A stretch of DNA of 6,101 nt from Methylobacterium sp. (GTDB lineage Bacteria > Pseudomonadota > Alphaproteobacteria > Rhizobiales > Beijerinckiaceae): positions 1 to 6,101 of the forward strand of contig JAJKJG010000324.1 in assembly GCA_021154065.1 (NCBI GenBank). Direction: 5' to 3'. Made by a program: the position numbers and the translations under genes. The notes beneath the pieces were generated by a model, which did no database searches, was not told the DNA's origin, and worked only from the letters and a program-made list of their open reading frames with translations. Below are positions 5,788 to 6,101 of this stretch, one piece after another. Position 1 is the stretch's first letter; every line of letters begins with the position of its first letter.

Positions 5788-6101
5788 TCAGGCCGGGACG
5801 GGTTCCGGGGCGGCCGTCTGCCGCCGCCTGCGGTCGTCCATGCTCGCCACGGCGCCGCGTTCGAATCGCACGATCCCGTCGAAGGGCGGCTGATCCAGAC
5901 CGGGCGGCAGGTTCGGGAGCACGACGACGAGGCCGCGGCCGACGAGCGCCCGCCGCAGTCGGGTGATGAAGGTTTCGGCCGTTCCGTCCGCCAGCGCATC
6001 GGCATGCTCCACGACCACGACATCCGGGCGACGGACAAGGCAGCGGACAAGGTCGATGGCGGCGATCTCGCGCGCGCTCAGTCCGAGCCCGCGCGGATCG
6101 A
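5788..6101 (-). CDS. ABC-type ATPase, C-terminal part with degenerate motifs (5' end beyond right edge)
   Basis: The last 104 codons of a longer gene (first complete codon at 6099). The visible start, DPRGLGLSAREIAAIDLVRCLVRRPDVVVVEHADALAD, aligns with the ABC signature and Walker B region: LSARE in place of LSGGQ, LVRCL in place of LARAL, and VVVVEHA in place of hhhhDEP. Thus the Walker B Asp is Glu and the catalytic Glu is His. A domain-end segment follows (LVGRGLVVVLPNLPPGLDQ, then FDGIVRFERGAVA), like the H-loop/D-loop region and last strand of an ABC domain. The H-loop position shows no obvious His. This suggests a non-hydrolysing second nucleotide-binding domain of a fused exporter or two-domain ABC protein. 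The tail (RRRRQTAAPEPVPA) is short and basic, then proline-rich. Transport substrate cannot be judged. No terminator follows before the hydrolase gene. Confidence 0.7.
   Translation of the reverse strand, partial: DPRGLGLSAREIAAIDLVRCLVRRPDVVVVEHADALADGTAETFITRLRRALVGRGLVVVLPNLPPGLDQPPFDGIVRFERGAVASMDDRRRRQTAAPEPVPA

Noticed and set aside
4566..5966. A 466-codon open frame on the plus strand antisense to the hydrolase and transferase genes
   Set aside because: It is antisense to two genes with clear family motifs, its translation is Arg/Ala-rich with no recognisable motif, and long spurious open frames are common opposite coding DNA in high-GC genomes.

Overview
The window looks like a piece of a high-GC alphaproteobacterial chromosome, probably of the order Hyphomicrobiales/Rhizobiales. 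This rests on the strong G/C bias at third codon positions, the tight gene packing and the style of the proteins; no marker gene fixes the genus. It reads as a cell-surface polysaccharide (O-antigen or exopolysaccharide) locus flanked by two unrelated genes. I see no tRNA, rRNA, CRISPR array, insertion sequence or phage gene.

Left end (1-692, minus strand): two dTDP-L-rhamnose genes, rfbC then rfbD, overlapping by GTGA; rfbD runs off the left edge. rfbC is broken by a single in-frame amber codon (485..483) where the family has a glutamine. The frame does not change and the rest of the protein is well preserved, so this is either a recent nonsense mutation or a base error. A divergent gap of 111 bases (693-803) holds a plausible sigma70-type promoter for the rightward gene.

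Centre (804-4721): three genes that together look like a UDP-amino-sugar and chain-initiation module. A plus-strand membrane nucleotide-sugar 4,6-dehydratase (CapD/WbpM/WreV type, 804-2792) faces two minus-strand genes that overlap by ATGA: a polyprenyl-phosphate sugar-1-phosphate transferase (WbpL/WreU/WecA type, 4721-3639) and an extended SDR sugar reductase/epimerase (WbpV/WreQ type, 3642-2710). By analogy with the Pseudomonas wbp and Rhizobium etli wre systems, the dehydratase would make a UDP-4-keto-6-deoxy-HexNAc, the SDR would reduce it to UDP-QuiNAc or UDP-FucNAc, and the transferase would load that sugar phosphate onto undecaprenyl phosphate. The dehydratase and SDR genes meet tail to tail with 83 bases of shared coding DNA.

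Right end (4722-6101, minus strand): a 111-base gap with a long imperfect inverted repeat, then an MBL-fold metallohydrolase (5690-4833), then a gap of about 97 bases with a short palindrome, then the 3' end of a gene for an ABC-type ATPase with degenerate signature and Walker B motifs, cut by the right edge.

I found no clearly new system. The most notable points are the amber codon in rfbC, the leucine at the catalytic Met/Tyr position of the dehydratase, the coding overlap, and the degenerate ABC domain.
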